Assembly (NCBI GenBank): GCA_905215655.1
Contig: CAJMQT010000015.1
Coordinates: 1-23,643, forward strand
Length of the DNA stretch: 23,643 nt
Direction of reading: 5' to 3'
From: an uncultured bacterium
Lineage (GTDB): Bacteria; Bacteroidota; Bacteroidia; Bacteroidales; Bacteroidaceae
A program made the position numbers and the translations under genes. The notes beneath the pieces are model-generated. The model was not told the origin of the DNA and ran no database searches. It saw nothing but the letters and a program-made list of their open reading frames with translations. Below, piece after piece: positions 15,209 to 21,620 of the stretch; position 1 is the stretch's first letter, and each line of letters begins with the position of its first letter.

Positions 15209-16243
15209 ATGAAACCTTTAATAGAACTTACACGCCCAAACATCTGGAACTTAAAGCCTTACAGCAGCGCGCGAAACGAGTACAGCGGCAAACAGGCGAA
15301 GGTGTTTCTCGACGCCAACGAAAATCCTTACAACAATCCGTTCAACCGCTATCCCGACCCTCTGCAAGTGGAGGTAAAGCGCCGTCTTGCCGAAATAAAG
15401 GGCGTCAGAACGGAACAGATATTCCTCGGGAACGGCTCAGACGAGGCCATCGACCTGCCCTATCGTTGCTTTACCCGCCCCGGCAAGGACAATGTCGTGG
15501 CGATAGAGCCTACATACGGCATGTACAAAGTGTGTGCCGACATCAACGATGTGGAATACCGTCCGGTGCTGCTTGACAACGATTTCCAAATTAAGGCGGA
15601 GGCGTTGTTGCAGCGTTGCGACGCCAACACGAAATTGATATGGATTTGTTCGCCCAACAATCCGACGGGAAACAGTATCGACCGCGACGAGATTGTCAAG
15701 ACGATAAACGGTTTTGAGGGCATCGTGATAGTGGACGAGGCTTACTCTGACTTCTCGTCGGAGACGCCCTTGCGACTCGAACTGGACAAATATCCCAATC
15801 TGATTGTGCTTAACACGATGAGCAAGGCTTGGGGCTCGGCGGCGATACGGCTTGGCATGGCGTTCGCTCAGAAAGATATCATAGACATTTTCAATAAGGT
15901 GAAATACCCTTACAACGTGAACCTTTTGACGCAAAAGCAGGCGTTGGAGATGCTGAAAGAGCCCTACGAAGTGGACAAGTGGGTGAAGACGTTGCTGCTT
16001 GAACGCGGACGAATGATTGAGGCTTTCAAGATGTTGCCCATCTGCGAGAAGGTGTTTCCCACAAACTCCAACTTCTTCCTTGCGCGGATGACGGACGCAC
16101 AGGCTGTTTACGACTATCTGGTTGACCGTGGGATAATCGTGCGCAACCGCACGAATGTAAGTCTCTGCGCCAACTGTTTGCGCATAACGATCGGCTCGAA
16201 GAGCGAGAACAACGAGTTGCTCGCCGCTCTGAGGCAGTATTAA
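15209..16243 (+). CDS. hisC: Histidinol-phosphate aminotransferase
   Basis: This PLP enzyme of fold type I transfers the amino group from glutamate to imidazole-acetol phosphate, giving histidinol phosphate. The 344-residue protein has DANENPYNNPFNRYPDP near the N terminus and NGSDEAIDLPYRCF. CSPNNPTGN carries the cofactor-contacting Asn, and VDEAYSDFSS carries the Asp that binds the PLP ring nitrogen. The Schiff-base lysine is K206 in TMSKAWGSAAIRLGMAF. The NFFLARM and IVRNRTNV stretches complete the family pattern. It is the last his gene here. In the Bacteroidales clusters I remember, hisB follows; in this window a repeat region follows instead. Confidence 0.95.
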   Translation: MKPLIELTRPNIWNLKPYSSARNEYSGKQAKVFLDANENPYNNPFNRYPDPLQVEVKRRLAEIKGVRTEQIFLGNGSDEAIDLPYRCFTRPGKDNVVAIEPTYGMYKVCADINDVEYRPVLLDNDFQIKAEALLQRCDANTKLIWICSPNNPTGNSIDRDEIVKTINGFEGIVIVDEAYSDFSSETPLRLELDKYPNLIVLNTMSKAWGSAAIRLGMAFAQKDIIDIFNKVKYPYNVNLLTQKQALEMLKEPYEVDKWVKTLLLERGRMIEAFKMLPICEKVFPTNSNFFLARMTDAQAVYDYLVDRGIIVRNRTNVSLCANCLRITIGSKSENNELLAALRQY

Positions 16244-16383
16244 GGGCTGTTCTGGCGAGAGAAACATGAATGTTAAACCAAAATTCTCCGATTGTTAAAA
16301 TTAACATCTCACAATACAGCTTTTCGCCTCTTGCAATGCTTCCGCTTACGTTTTTGAGTACGAAACACGGCATGTCAACATGC

Positions 16384-16463
16384 AAAAGCTAACCTTTTAT
16401 AATACAAAAGACCGTCTTTTAGAATGCAAAAGACGGTCTTTTGCATTCTAATAGACGGTCTTT
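16384..16463. repeat. Intergenic AAAAGACCG-type repeats, locus 2, with 57-bp palindrome
   Basis: The cluster starts with AAAAGCTAACCTTTTATA, the same lead unit as locus 1 at 8224, followed by ACAAAAGACCGTCTTTT. From 16407 to 16463 it forms a palindrome centred on 16435: 28 base pairs with a single mismatch (16418/16452). The inner 31 bases are perfect. It has no transposase and no coding capacity. Confidence 0.8.
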
Positions 16464-16647
16464 CAGAACCATATCAGAGGCTTGAAAAATCAACAAATCG
16501 GGCAGTTTGGAGGCTGATTTTGGTTAAACAGCGTTAAAAACAGCCGTTTTTGAATTTTCAAGGGCTGATTTTCATCCTCCCAAAGATGTATTTCGGAGTG
16601 TTTCAAGGCATGATTACTACCAGAAAGAGCCGTTCTGCCGGCACAAA

Positions 16648-16693
16648 GAAAAAGTCGTTTTAATTGACAATTATCAACTAAAACGACTTTTTC
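16648..16693. terminator. Bidirectional terminator between hisC and the cob operon
   Basis: GAAAAAGTCGTTTTA (16648-16662) and TAAAACGACTTTTTC (16679-16693) form a perfect 15-bp stem, and TTGA/TCAA in the loop can extend it. Ts follow on both strands. Its closeness to the cobC stop (16711) suggests that its main use is for the minus-strand cob transcript. Confidence 0.8.
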
Positions 16694-16710
16694 AGCTTTA
16701 TGTTTTAACA

Positions 16711-17238
16711 CTAAATTTCTATCTTCTGTATTCCGCCGAACGGCACAAGATGTTTCATACAATCCTTTTCAGAGAACAGTCCGCCATAAATTCCGGCGCA
16801 CATCAGCACTCCGCCGTGGGCGAATACGGCTACCGTCTTATAGTGTTTGGTCTTCAACTCATCAAGAAACGACGCCACACGGGCATACAACATCCTGAAA
16901 CTCTCGCCGCCGGTAGGCGCCACGTGCATGTAATCGTCGTACCACCGTTGCAGGTTATCATCGTCTATCTCGTCGAAAAGACGCATCTCCCAGTCACCCA
17001 TATTCAGCTCCTTGACGCGCTCGTCGACCACGGGTGACGGATAGCCGCAATACTCCGCCAACATTCTTGCACGCGTGAGAGGCGACGAATAGACGGCATC
17101 GAACGTGTAAGGCTCGAGGTTACGTTTCGTGATCTCAGCCTCTTCCTCGAACGTATCGTTAACGGGCACGTCGGTCCACCCGTAGCATGTGCCTTTGGGA
17201 ACGTTAACGCTGGTGTGTCTTATCAAAATAATTTCCAT
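16711..17238 (-). CDS. cobC: Histidine phosphatase, probable alpha-ribazole-5'-phosphate phosphatase
   Basis: This phosphoglycerate mutase-like phosphatase (175 residues) has R7-H8 (IRHTS), in which H8 would be the phospho-acceptor. R56 sits in SSPLTRA, the acidic ELNMGDWE block is at 77-84, and H141 is in AHGGVL. In cobalamin synthesis CobC removes the 5'-phosphate from alpha-ribazole phosphate or adenosylcobalamin phosphate. The general family acts on many phosphates, so the assignment rests on its place as last gene of the cobU-T-S-C series and on its 16-base overlap with the 3' end of cobS. GTCYGWTDVPV after the RHT motif also resembles CobC proteins. No signal peptide is present. Confidence 0.85.
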   Translation of the reverse strand: MEIILIRHTSVNVPKGTCYGWTDVPVNDTFEEEAEITKRNLEPYTFDAVYSSPLTRARMLAEYCGYPSPVVDERVKELNMGDWEMRLFDEIDDDNLQRWYDDYMHVAPTGGESFRMLYARVASFLDELKTKHYKTVAVFAHGGVLMCAGIYGGLFSEKDCMKHLVPFGGIQKIEI

Positions 17239-18041
17239 AAAGCAGGTGTGTTAAAATATTGGCACGCTACGCAAAGATAAAACGAAAGTTCAATCATCAG
17301 GAACATCGCTCCGCAGCAATCGCCGGTATATCCGCGCAGTCTGCGCCAGATAAAGAGATAAAGAAAATACATCACAAGTCCGGGAATAAATATTGTCAGA
17401 TCCCAACCAAGGCAGCCATTGCACATATAAAGCAGCAGGGCGACAGGCAGAATACCTTGAAAGAACAGGCTGACACCGGCGCCGACGGACATGCGCCGAT
17501 ACACCACACGCGCCTTAGAGGTCTCCTCCGTACGTGCGTATGGCAACATCATAACCGCCTGGGCAGCAAGCATTTTTGAATAAGGATCGGCAGCAAGGAC
17601 AACAAGCGCGGCAAACTTGGCAGGCAGCGAGGAGAGCGTATGATACAACAGAAGCATGTAAACACAAAGGGCAAGCACGCCATAGGTGCCGATGTGGGAA
17701 TCTTTCATTATGCCGAGAATGCGTTGTCGGTCTGTGCCGCCGCCACCGAAACCGTCGAAAAAGTCGGCAAGACCGTCCTCATGCAGCGCTCCGGTAAGAA
17801 GGACTCTTGACAAGATGGCAAGAATTATCGCCACCGGATACGGAAAGACCATGCTGCCGAAGTAGATTACGGCAGCCATGACAGCCGCCGTCAGCCAGCC
17901 CGTCAGAGGCCAGTGCTCCACCACCGTGGCGTAAGCGGCACGCCCCGGGGTACACCACCGCCAAAGCGGAAGGCGCGTGAAGAAGATGAACGCGGCACAG
18001 ATATTCTCGCGTCGGTTAGAAGTATTTAGTGATATTCGCAT
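17223..18041 (-). CDS. cobS: Adenosylcobinamide-GDP ribazoletransferase (cobalamin synthase)
   Basis: This integral-membrane enzyme joins adenosylcobinamide-GDP to alpha-ribazole (or its phosphate), giving adenosylcobalamin (phosphate) and releasing GMP. The protein is 272 residues long from the ATG at 18041. A TTG two codons upstream (18047) is possible but less likely. The N-terminal FFTRLPL block is typical, and the acidic motif ALHEDGLADFFDGFGGGG (E88, D89, D93, D96) should bind Mg2+. Five or more hydrophobic segments follow. The N terminus overlaps the end of cobT by 26 bases and the C terminus overlaps cobC, pointing to tight translational linkage. Confidence 0.93.
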   Translation of the reverse strand: MRISLNTSNRRENICAAFIFFTRLPLWRWCTPGRAAYATVVEHWPLTGWLTAAVMAAVIYFGSMVFPYPVAIILAILSRVLLTGALHEDGLADFFDGFGGGGTDRQRILGIMKDSHIGTYGVLALCVYMLLLYHTLSSLPAKFAALVVLAADPYSKMLAAQAVMMLPYARTEETSKARVVYRRMSVGAGVSLFFQGILPVALLLYMCNGCLGWDLTIFIPGLVMYFLYLFIWRRLRGYTGDCCGAMFLMIELSFYLCVACQYFNTPALWKLF

Positions 18042-19065
18042 CCTCAAAATTATTCATTTCGTTAATCATTCTCACCGAACTGTCGATAATCGGATAAGCG
18101 CACAGCGCCCCCGTGCCCTCGCCCAGCCGCAAACCGAGGCTCAACAGCGGTTCGGCACGCATCAGAGAGAGCATCTTACGGTGTCCGCTCTCATCGCCGC
18201 AATGACCGAAAATCATGTAGTTCGTTATCTCGGGATAAAGTTTTGAAGCCGCGAGAGCACACGCCGACATGATAAATCCGTCCACCATGACAATCATTTT
18301 CAGCTCCGCGGCACGCAGCATGACACCTATTGCGGCTACCATCTCAAAGCCTCCGAAGTAGCGGATTATCGTCTCCACATCGTCACTCGCCGTCTCTTCG
18401 CGTTTGAAACGCTGAACGGCATCGCTCAGCACTTCGTATTTGTGACTTATTCCCACCGTGTCAAGTCCGGCACCGGCACCGATACAGTCTGCTAACGGCA
18501 GATTTCCGAAAAGGCTCATCCACACGCTTGAAGGCGACGTATTGGCTATTCCCATCTCTCCGAGGCACAGCACGTTGCAACCGTTTTCGGCACACCGGTC
18601 TACCATTTCACCGCCGATCTCCAATGCTTTCTCAAACTGCGAGGGCGTCATTGCCGGTCCGTATCTGAAATTCTCTGTGCCGCGGGCTATCTTGCGGTCA
18701 ATGATTTGATGGTAAGCCGACAAGTCGTAATCCGTTCCTACATCGACAATCAGGAGTTCAAAACCGTGCTGTCGGCACAGCATATTCACTCCACCGCCGC
18801 CCTTTGTGAAGTTTATCATCTGCTGCCAGGTTATCTCGCGCGGCGATACACTCACGTTCTCACGCTCTATTCCGTGGTCGGCGCCGAACAAGATGTGGCA
18901 TGGATGGCGCAAGACCGGCGACAGACGGTTCTGAATAAGCCCTATCTGCAAGGCGAGCGTTTCGAGCCTTCCCAACGAGCCTTTGGGCTTGTTCAGGTTG
19001 TCGATCTTATGCTGTAAGGCGTCTTTTATCGACATATCGGGTCGATGGATATCGTATTTTCTCAT
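18016..19065 (-). CDS. cobT: Nicotinate-nucleotide--dimethylbenzimidazole phosphoribosyltransferase
   Basis: CobT activates the lower base by moving ribose phosphate from nicotinate mononucleotide to 5,6-dimethylbenzimidazole, forming alpha-ribazole phosphate. The 349-residue protein matches the enteric enzyme (356). Visible family blocks are KPKGSLGRLE (26-35), FGADHGIERENVSVSP (60-75), LGEMGIANTSPSS with E170, and the catalytic glutamate E316 in RLGEGTGALCA, equivalent to E317 of Salmonella CobT. IFGHCGDESGH (285-295) is also conserved. It is cytoplasmic. It lies 45 bases after cobU and overlaps cobS. Which benzimidazole or purine base it prefers in this organism cannot be told from sequence. 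Confidence 0.96.
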   Translation of the reverse strand: MRKYDIHRPDMSIKDALQHKIDNLNKPKGSLGRLETLALQIGLIQNRLSPVLRHPCHILFGADHGIERENVSVSPREITWQQMINFTKGGGGVNMLCRQHGFELLIVDVGTDYDLSAYHQIIDRKIARGTENFRYGPAMTPSQFEKALEIGGEMVDRCAENGCNVLCLGEMGIANTSPSSVWMSLFGNLPLADCIGAGAGLDTVGISHKYEVLSDAVQRFKREETASDDVETIIRYFGGFEMVAAIGVMLRAAELKMIVMVDGFIMSACALAASKLYPEITNYMIFGHCGDESGHRKMLSLMRAEPLLSLGLRLGEGTGALCAYPIIDSSVRMINEMNNFEDANITKYF

Positions 19066-19110
19066 TTGAAAAAAGGTTATTCGAAAAAAGAAAAATAAGT
19101 TTTCTGCATC

Positions 19111-19638
19111 TTATTTGATTTTTACGGGAATGCCGCTGACCATCAATATCACTTCATCGGCACGCTCCGCAACGTATTGGTTCATCCATCCGAGCATATC
19201 TGTAAAGCGCCGTTGTACGGCATTTGCACTCGTTCCGCCGCTACCTATCTCGTTGGTGACGAAAATAAAAGTTGCCTCCTGCGTCGTAAATCGGTCGAAC
19301 TCTGCCTTGATTTTGCTTAAAGCCACATCCGTATCAGGCTGGTTTTTATCGGTTTTGTCACGGTCAAAGAAGAAGTTTGTACACCACAACGTGACGCAAT
19401 CTACAACAATCACTTTATTATTCAGGTCATATTTACTCGGAAATTTCTCCTCTTCTATGTTGCTCCACCGCACTCCCCGGCGCTCCTTATGCCTCCGCAC
19501 ACGCTCCCTGAACTCGTCATCCCAGACATGGGCAGTAGCAAGATATACCGGATTTTCAGACAAATCGAGCGCCAGTTTCTCTGCATAAGTACTCTTTCCG
19601 GAACGCTGTCCGCCCGTAATAAGGATTATTTTTCGCAT
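19111..19638 (-). CDS. cobU: Adenosylcobinamide kinase / adenosylcobinamide-phosphate guanylyltransferase
   Basis: This bifunctional enzyme phosphorylates adenosylcobinamide and then transfers GMP to it, producing adenosylcobinamide-GDP for CobS. The 175-residue protein has the P-loop TGGQRSGKST (8-17). YLATAHVWDDEF (32-43) is followed by RRHKERR with H50, the likely guanylylated histidine (H46 in Salmonella CobU). VIVVDCVTLW is the Walker B region, and FVTNEIGSGG is another family block. It is the first gene of the minus-strand cob operon, with a promoter about 44 bases upstream and no cobalamin riboswitch in between. Confidence 0.95.
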   Translation of the reverse strand: MRKIILITGGQRSGKSTYAEKLALDLSENPVYLATAHVWDDEFRERVRRHKERRGVRWSNIEEEKFPSKYDLNNKVIVVDCVTLWCTNFFFDRDKTDKNQPDTDVALSKIKAEFDRFTTQEATFIFVTNEIGSGGTSANAVQRRFTDMLGWMNQYVAERADEVILMVSGIPVKIK

Positions 19639-19681
19639 TTAAAACAAGGATAATGAGTGATATAGAACCATTAAAGTGCCA

Positions 19682-19712
19682 CAAAGGTAGCACAAGTAAG
19701 CCGAAAAACAAA
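19682..19712 (-). promoter_or_regulatory. Promoter of the cobU-cobT-cobS-cobC operon
   Basis: On the minus strand TTTG (19712-19709) and TACCTTTG (19689-19682) are 19 bases apart, a good Bacteroidota match. The start codon at 19638 follows after 43 bases, leaving a leader of roughly 35 bases. Confidence 0.65.
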
Positions 19713-19870
19713 ATAAAAGGACATTTTCTTACACCGCTTTTACTTATAACTTAAACGCCCTTATTATTAAAGAAATGTGTTATAACTTGGTAAAAATAGT
19801 AATTTTATATTCCATTTGTCGGTAAAATTGACATTTTATCTAAATAAATCCGATTATTCAGCGATTTTGG

Positions 19871-19901
19871 TTTGAAGGATAAATATTTTTTCTTACATTT
19901 G
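19871..19901 (+). promoter_or_regulatory. Promoter of the OmpA-family gene
   Basis: TTTG at 19871-19874 and TACATTTG at 19894-19901 are 19 bases apart, among the best matches in the window. This suits a highly expressed porin-like gene. The AT-rich leader of about 50 bases contains TAATTGTTTTTAATTTAAA, shared with the DNA upstream of the aldo/keto reductase gene. Confidence 0.75.
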
Positions 19902-19960
19902 CAGCATAAAATGAGATTTTTATAAGATCGATAATTGTTTTTAATTTAAAAATTAGTAAG

Positions 19961-21112
19961 ATGAAGAAATTTTTCTTAATGTTTGCTGCCACAGCATTGA
20001 CAGCATCTGTTTCAGCTCAGACTGTAACAGAAAGTAAACTGTTCGACAACATTTACGTTGGTATCAACGGCGGTGTTGCAACAAAGACAACCGGTCACAG
20101 CTGGTTAGGTGACTTGAACCCCAATGCAGGCGTTCGCATCGGTAAGAACATTACTCCCGTACTCGGTGTAGCTATCGAAAGCAACGTTTACTTCTCTAAC
20201 AAACCGGCAGAATCAATCGGTACTGTTGTTCGCATGATGAACACTTCTGCCCTCGGTACTGTAAACCTGAACAACCTCTTCGCAGGTTACAAAGGTGAGC
20301 CCCGCAACTTTGAGGTAATCGCTCTCTACGGTCTCGGATGGGGTCACATCTTCGGTGCAGGTGCAAGCCACATCGGTGACAACCAGATGACATCAAAGGC
20401 AGCTCTTGACTTCGCTTTCAACCTTGGCAAGAACAAGGCATGGCAGGTTTACGTTGAGCCTTCTATCACATGGGCACTTACAGGTAACCAAACATTCCAG
20501 GAGTACAACAACGAGTGCAAATACAGCATCAACCGTTCTGCTGTTCAGCTCAACGCTGGTGTTATCTACAAGTTCAAGAACTCTAACGGCACTCACAACT
20601 TCACTATCGCACAGCTCCGCGACCAGGCTGAGATCGACGGTCTGAACTCTAAGATCAACGACCTCCGTGGCGAACTGAACGGTAAGAACTCTCAGTTGGC
20701 AGCTAAGGATCGTCAGATCAAAGACCTCCAGAAAGCTCTCGACGAGTGCAACAAGAAACCGAAGTATGAGAAGCCCGCTACTGCTACTAACTTGCAGCCG
20801 ACCGTTCTCTTCCGTCAGGGCAAGTCAGTTGTTGACGCAGCTCAGTACGCTCCGATTGAACTGATCGCTCAGTACATGAAGAACAATCCTGACGCTAAGG
20901 TTGAAATCAAGGGTTACGCATCACCCGAAGGTCCTGCAGCTCTGAACCAGAAGCTCTCTGAAAAGCGTGCAGAAGCTGTTAAGAAAATCTTGGTTAAGAA
21001 GCACAAGATTGCAGCTGACCGTCTGACTACAAAGGGTTGTGGTGTAACAGACAAACTGTTCGAGCAGGTTGAGTTCAACCGCGTTGCTACATTCAACGAC
21101 AACACGAAGTAA
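19961..21112 (+). CDS. OmpA-family major outer-membrane protein
   Basis: The 383-residue protein has a classical signal peptide (residues 1-19, cut after SVSA). An aromatic-rich N-terminal beta-barrel domain spans about 25-210. A predicted coiled coil covers about 217-266, rich in heptads such as LNSKINDLRGEL, and an OmpA-like peptidoglycan-binding domain covers about 278-380. In that domain GYASPEGP replaces the GYTD pattern of E. coli OmpA, while the LSEKRAEAV arginine remains. The layout resembles the Omp40/41 proteins of Porphyromonas. It should anchor the outer membrane to peptidoglycan. Codon use is strongly biased (GGT, CGT/CGC, GTT, CTC, AAC), unlike the neighbouring genes, suggesting very high expression. 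A good promoter and terminator frame it as a single-gene unit. Confidence 0.92.
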   Translation: MKKFFLMFAATALTASVSAQTVTESKLFDNIYVGINGGVATKTTGHSWLGDLNPNAGVRIGKNITPVLGVAIESNVYFSNKPAESIGTVVRMMNTSALGTVNLNNLFAGYKGEPRNFEVIALYGLGWGHIFGAGASHIGDNQMTSKAALDFAFNLGKNKAWQVYVEPSITWALTGNQTFQEYNNECKYSINRSAVQLNAGVIYKFKNSNGTHNFTIAQLRDQAEIDGLNSKINDLRGELNGKNSQLAAKDRQIKDLQKALDECNKKPKYEKPATATNLQPTVLFRQGKSVVDAAQYAPIELIAQYMKNNPDAKVEIKGYASPEGPAALNQKLSEKRAEAVKKILVKKHKIAADRLTTKGCGVTDKLFEQVEFNRVATFNDNTK

Positions 21113-21127
21113 TTCAAATCTTCAAAT

Positions 21128-21162
21128 AAAAAAAGCCATGTATCATTTACATGGCTTTTTTT
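21128..21162 (+). terminator. Terminator of the OmpA-family gene
   Basis: GCCATGTA (21135-21142) pairs perfectly with TACATGGC (21148-21155) around a 5-base loop, flanked by seven As and seven Ts that extend the stem and give the T-run. It lies 15 bases after the stop codon and is the clearest intrinsic terminator in the window. Confidence 0.9.
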
Positions 21163-21185
21163 GTTTTTATACATTTCAATAGATA

Positions 21186-21260
21186 ACCTTTTGCAATGTA
21201 AAATACCGTCTTTTGTAATGTAAAATACCGTCTTTTGTCATGTAAAATACCGTCTTTTGG
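21186..21260. repeat. Tandem 22-bp repeats, locus 3
   Basis: The unit ACCGTCTTTTGTAATGTAAAAT repeats at 22-bp spacing from 21205 and 21227 with one base change, plus a shorter first unit (21186-21204, ACCTTTTGCAATGTAAAAT) and a partial last one (21249-21260). It belongs to the same family as the loci near 8157 and 16384. There are no spacers of unique sequence. Confidence 0.8.
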
Positions 21261-21593
21261 ATAATGGAATGTTTTTCAAAACAGAGAAGTATATTGCCTG
21301 TACTTATTAACTTCCAAAAATATTTTTCCAAATCGTGTTTCACACCTTCACAGACGTGTAAGTCGTTGCGTGACAGCGAGATGCGGTGAACATCAGCACT
21401 TCCGCCGTGCGTGCGTTTGTGAATAGTGTTTTTCGTCCTTCACGGTAAAGTGCATGTAGACAGCTTGTTACGGTGAAACATGGTTCGGGCAAACTCTAAT
21501 CGGTTATGAAAATCCTTAGGAAGAATCCAAATCATTGCTGTCAGGTTAAACAATTTTGATGGAAAAGTATTAACGGACAGCGATAATTCTTTA

Positions 21594-21601
21594 TATATTT
21601 G
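21594..21601 (+). promoter_or_regulatory. Possible -7 element of the copper ATPase gene
   Basis: TATATTTG matches TAnnTTTG and lies 19 bases before the ATG, which would give a very short leader. No TTG at the right spacing was seen, so the call is weak. Confidence 0.4.
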
Positions 21602-21620
21602 CACCGTAAAAAGGGACATC

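Larger units (their letters stand above)
16244..16710. other. Intergenic region between hisC and cobC, no gene
   Basis: This 467-base gap lies between convergent genes and contains no supported reading frame or remnant of hisB. It holds a small GCATGT/ACATGC hairpin (16370-16383), the repeat cluster with a large palindrome (16384-16463), two copies of GGCTGATTTT (about 16512 and 16563), an AAAAAC/GTTTTT hairpin (16536-16551) and a strong terminator (16648-16693). Confidence 0.65.
19639..19960. other. Divergent intergenic region between cobU and the OmpA gene
   Basis: No gene is seen in these 322 AT-rich bases. The region holds the cobU promoter on minus near its left end and the OmpA-gene promoter on plus near its right end. 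Between them, at about 19783-19812, TAAAAATAGTAATTTTA resembles a stretch at 8391-8421. There is no cobalamin riboswitch-like structure on the cobU side. Confidence 0.6.
21113..21620. other. Intergenic region before the copper ATPase
   Basis: These 508 bases hold no supported gene. They contain the OmpA-gene terminator, a tandem 22-bp repeat array and, near the end, a TATATTTG element before the ATPase. No copper-box, CsoR/CueR-type operator or regulator gene was recognised. Confidence 0.6.

Noticed and set aside
15437..16267. 276-codon frame antisense to hisC
   Set aside because: It is fully explained as the complement of hisC, with no domain or signal of its own.
16244..16640. Degraded hisB behind hisC
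   Set aside because: No stretch in any frame resembles the HAD phosphatase or IGPD motifs (for example a DxDGT-type start or paired HHxxED-type motifs).
18042..18047. TTG start for cobS at 18047
   Set aside because: The ATG at 18041 is two codons downstream and equally compatible with the family N terminus, so the ATG was preferred. The difference is minor.
21186..21260. CRISPR-like array
   Set aside because: The repeats follow each other directly at 22-bp spacing with no unique spacers, and no cas gene is near.
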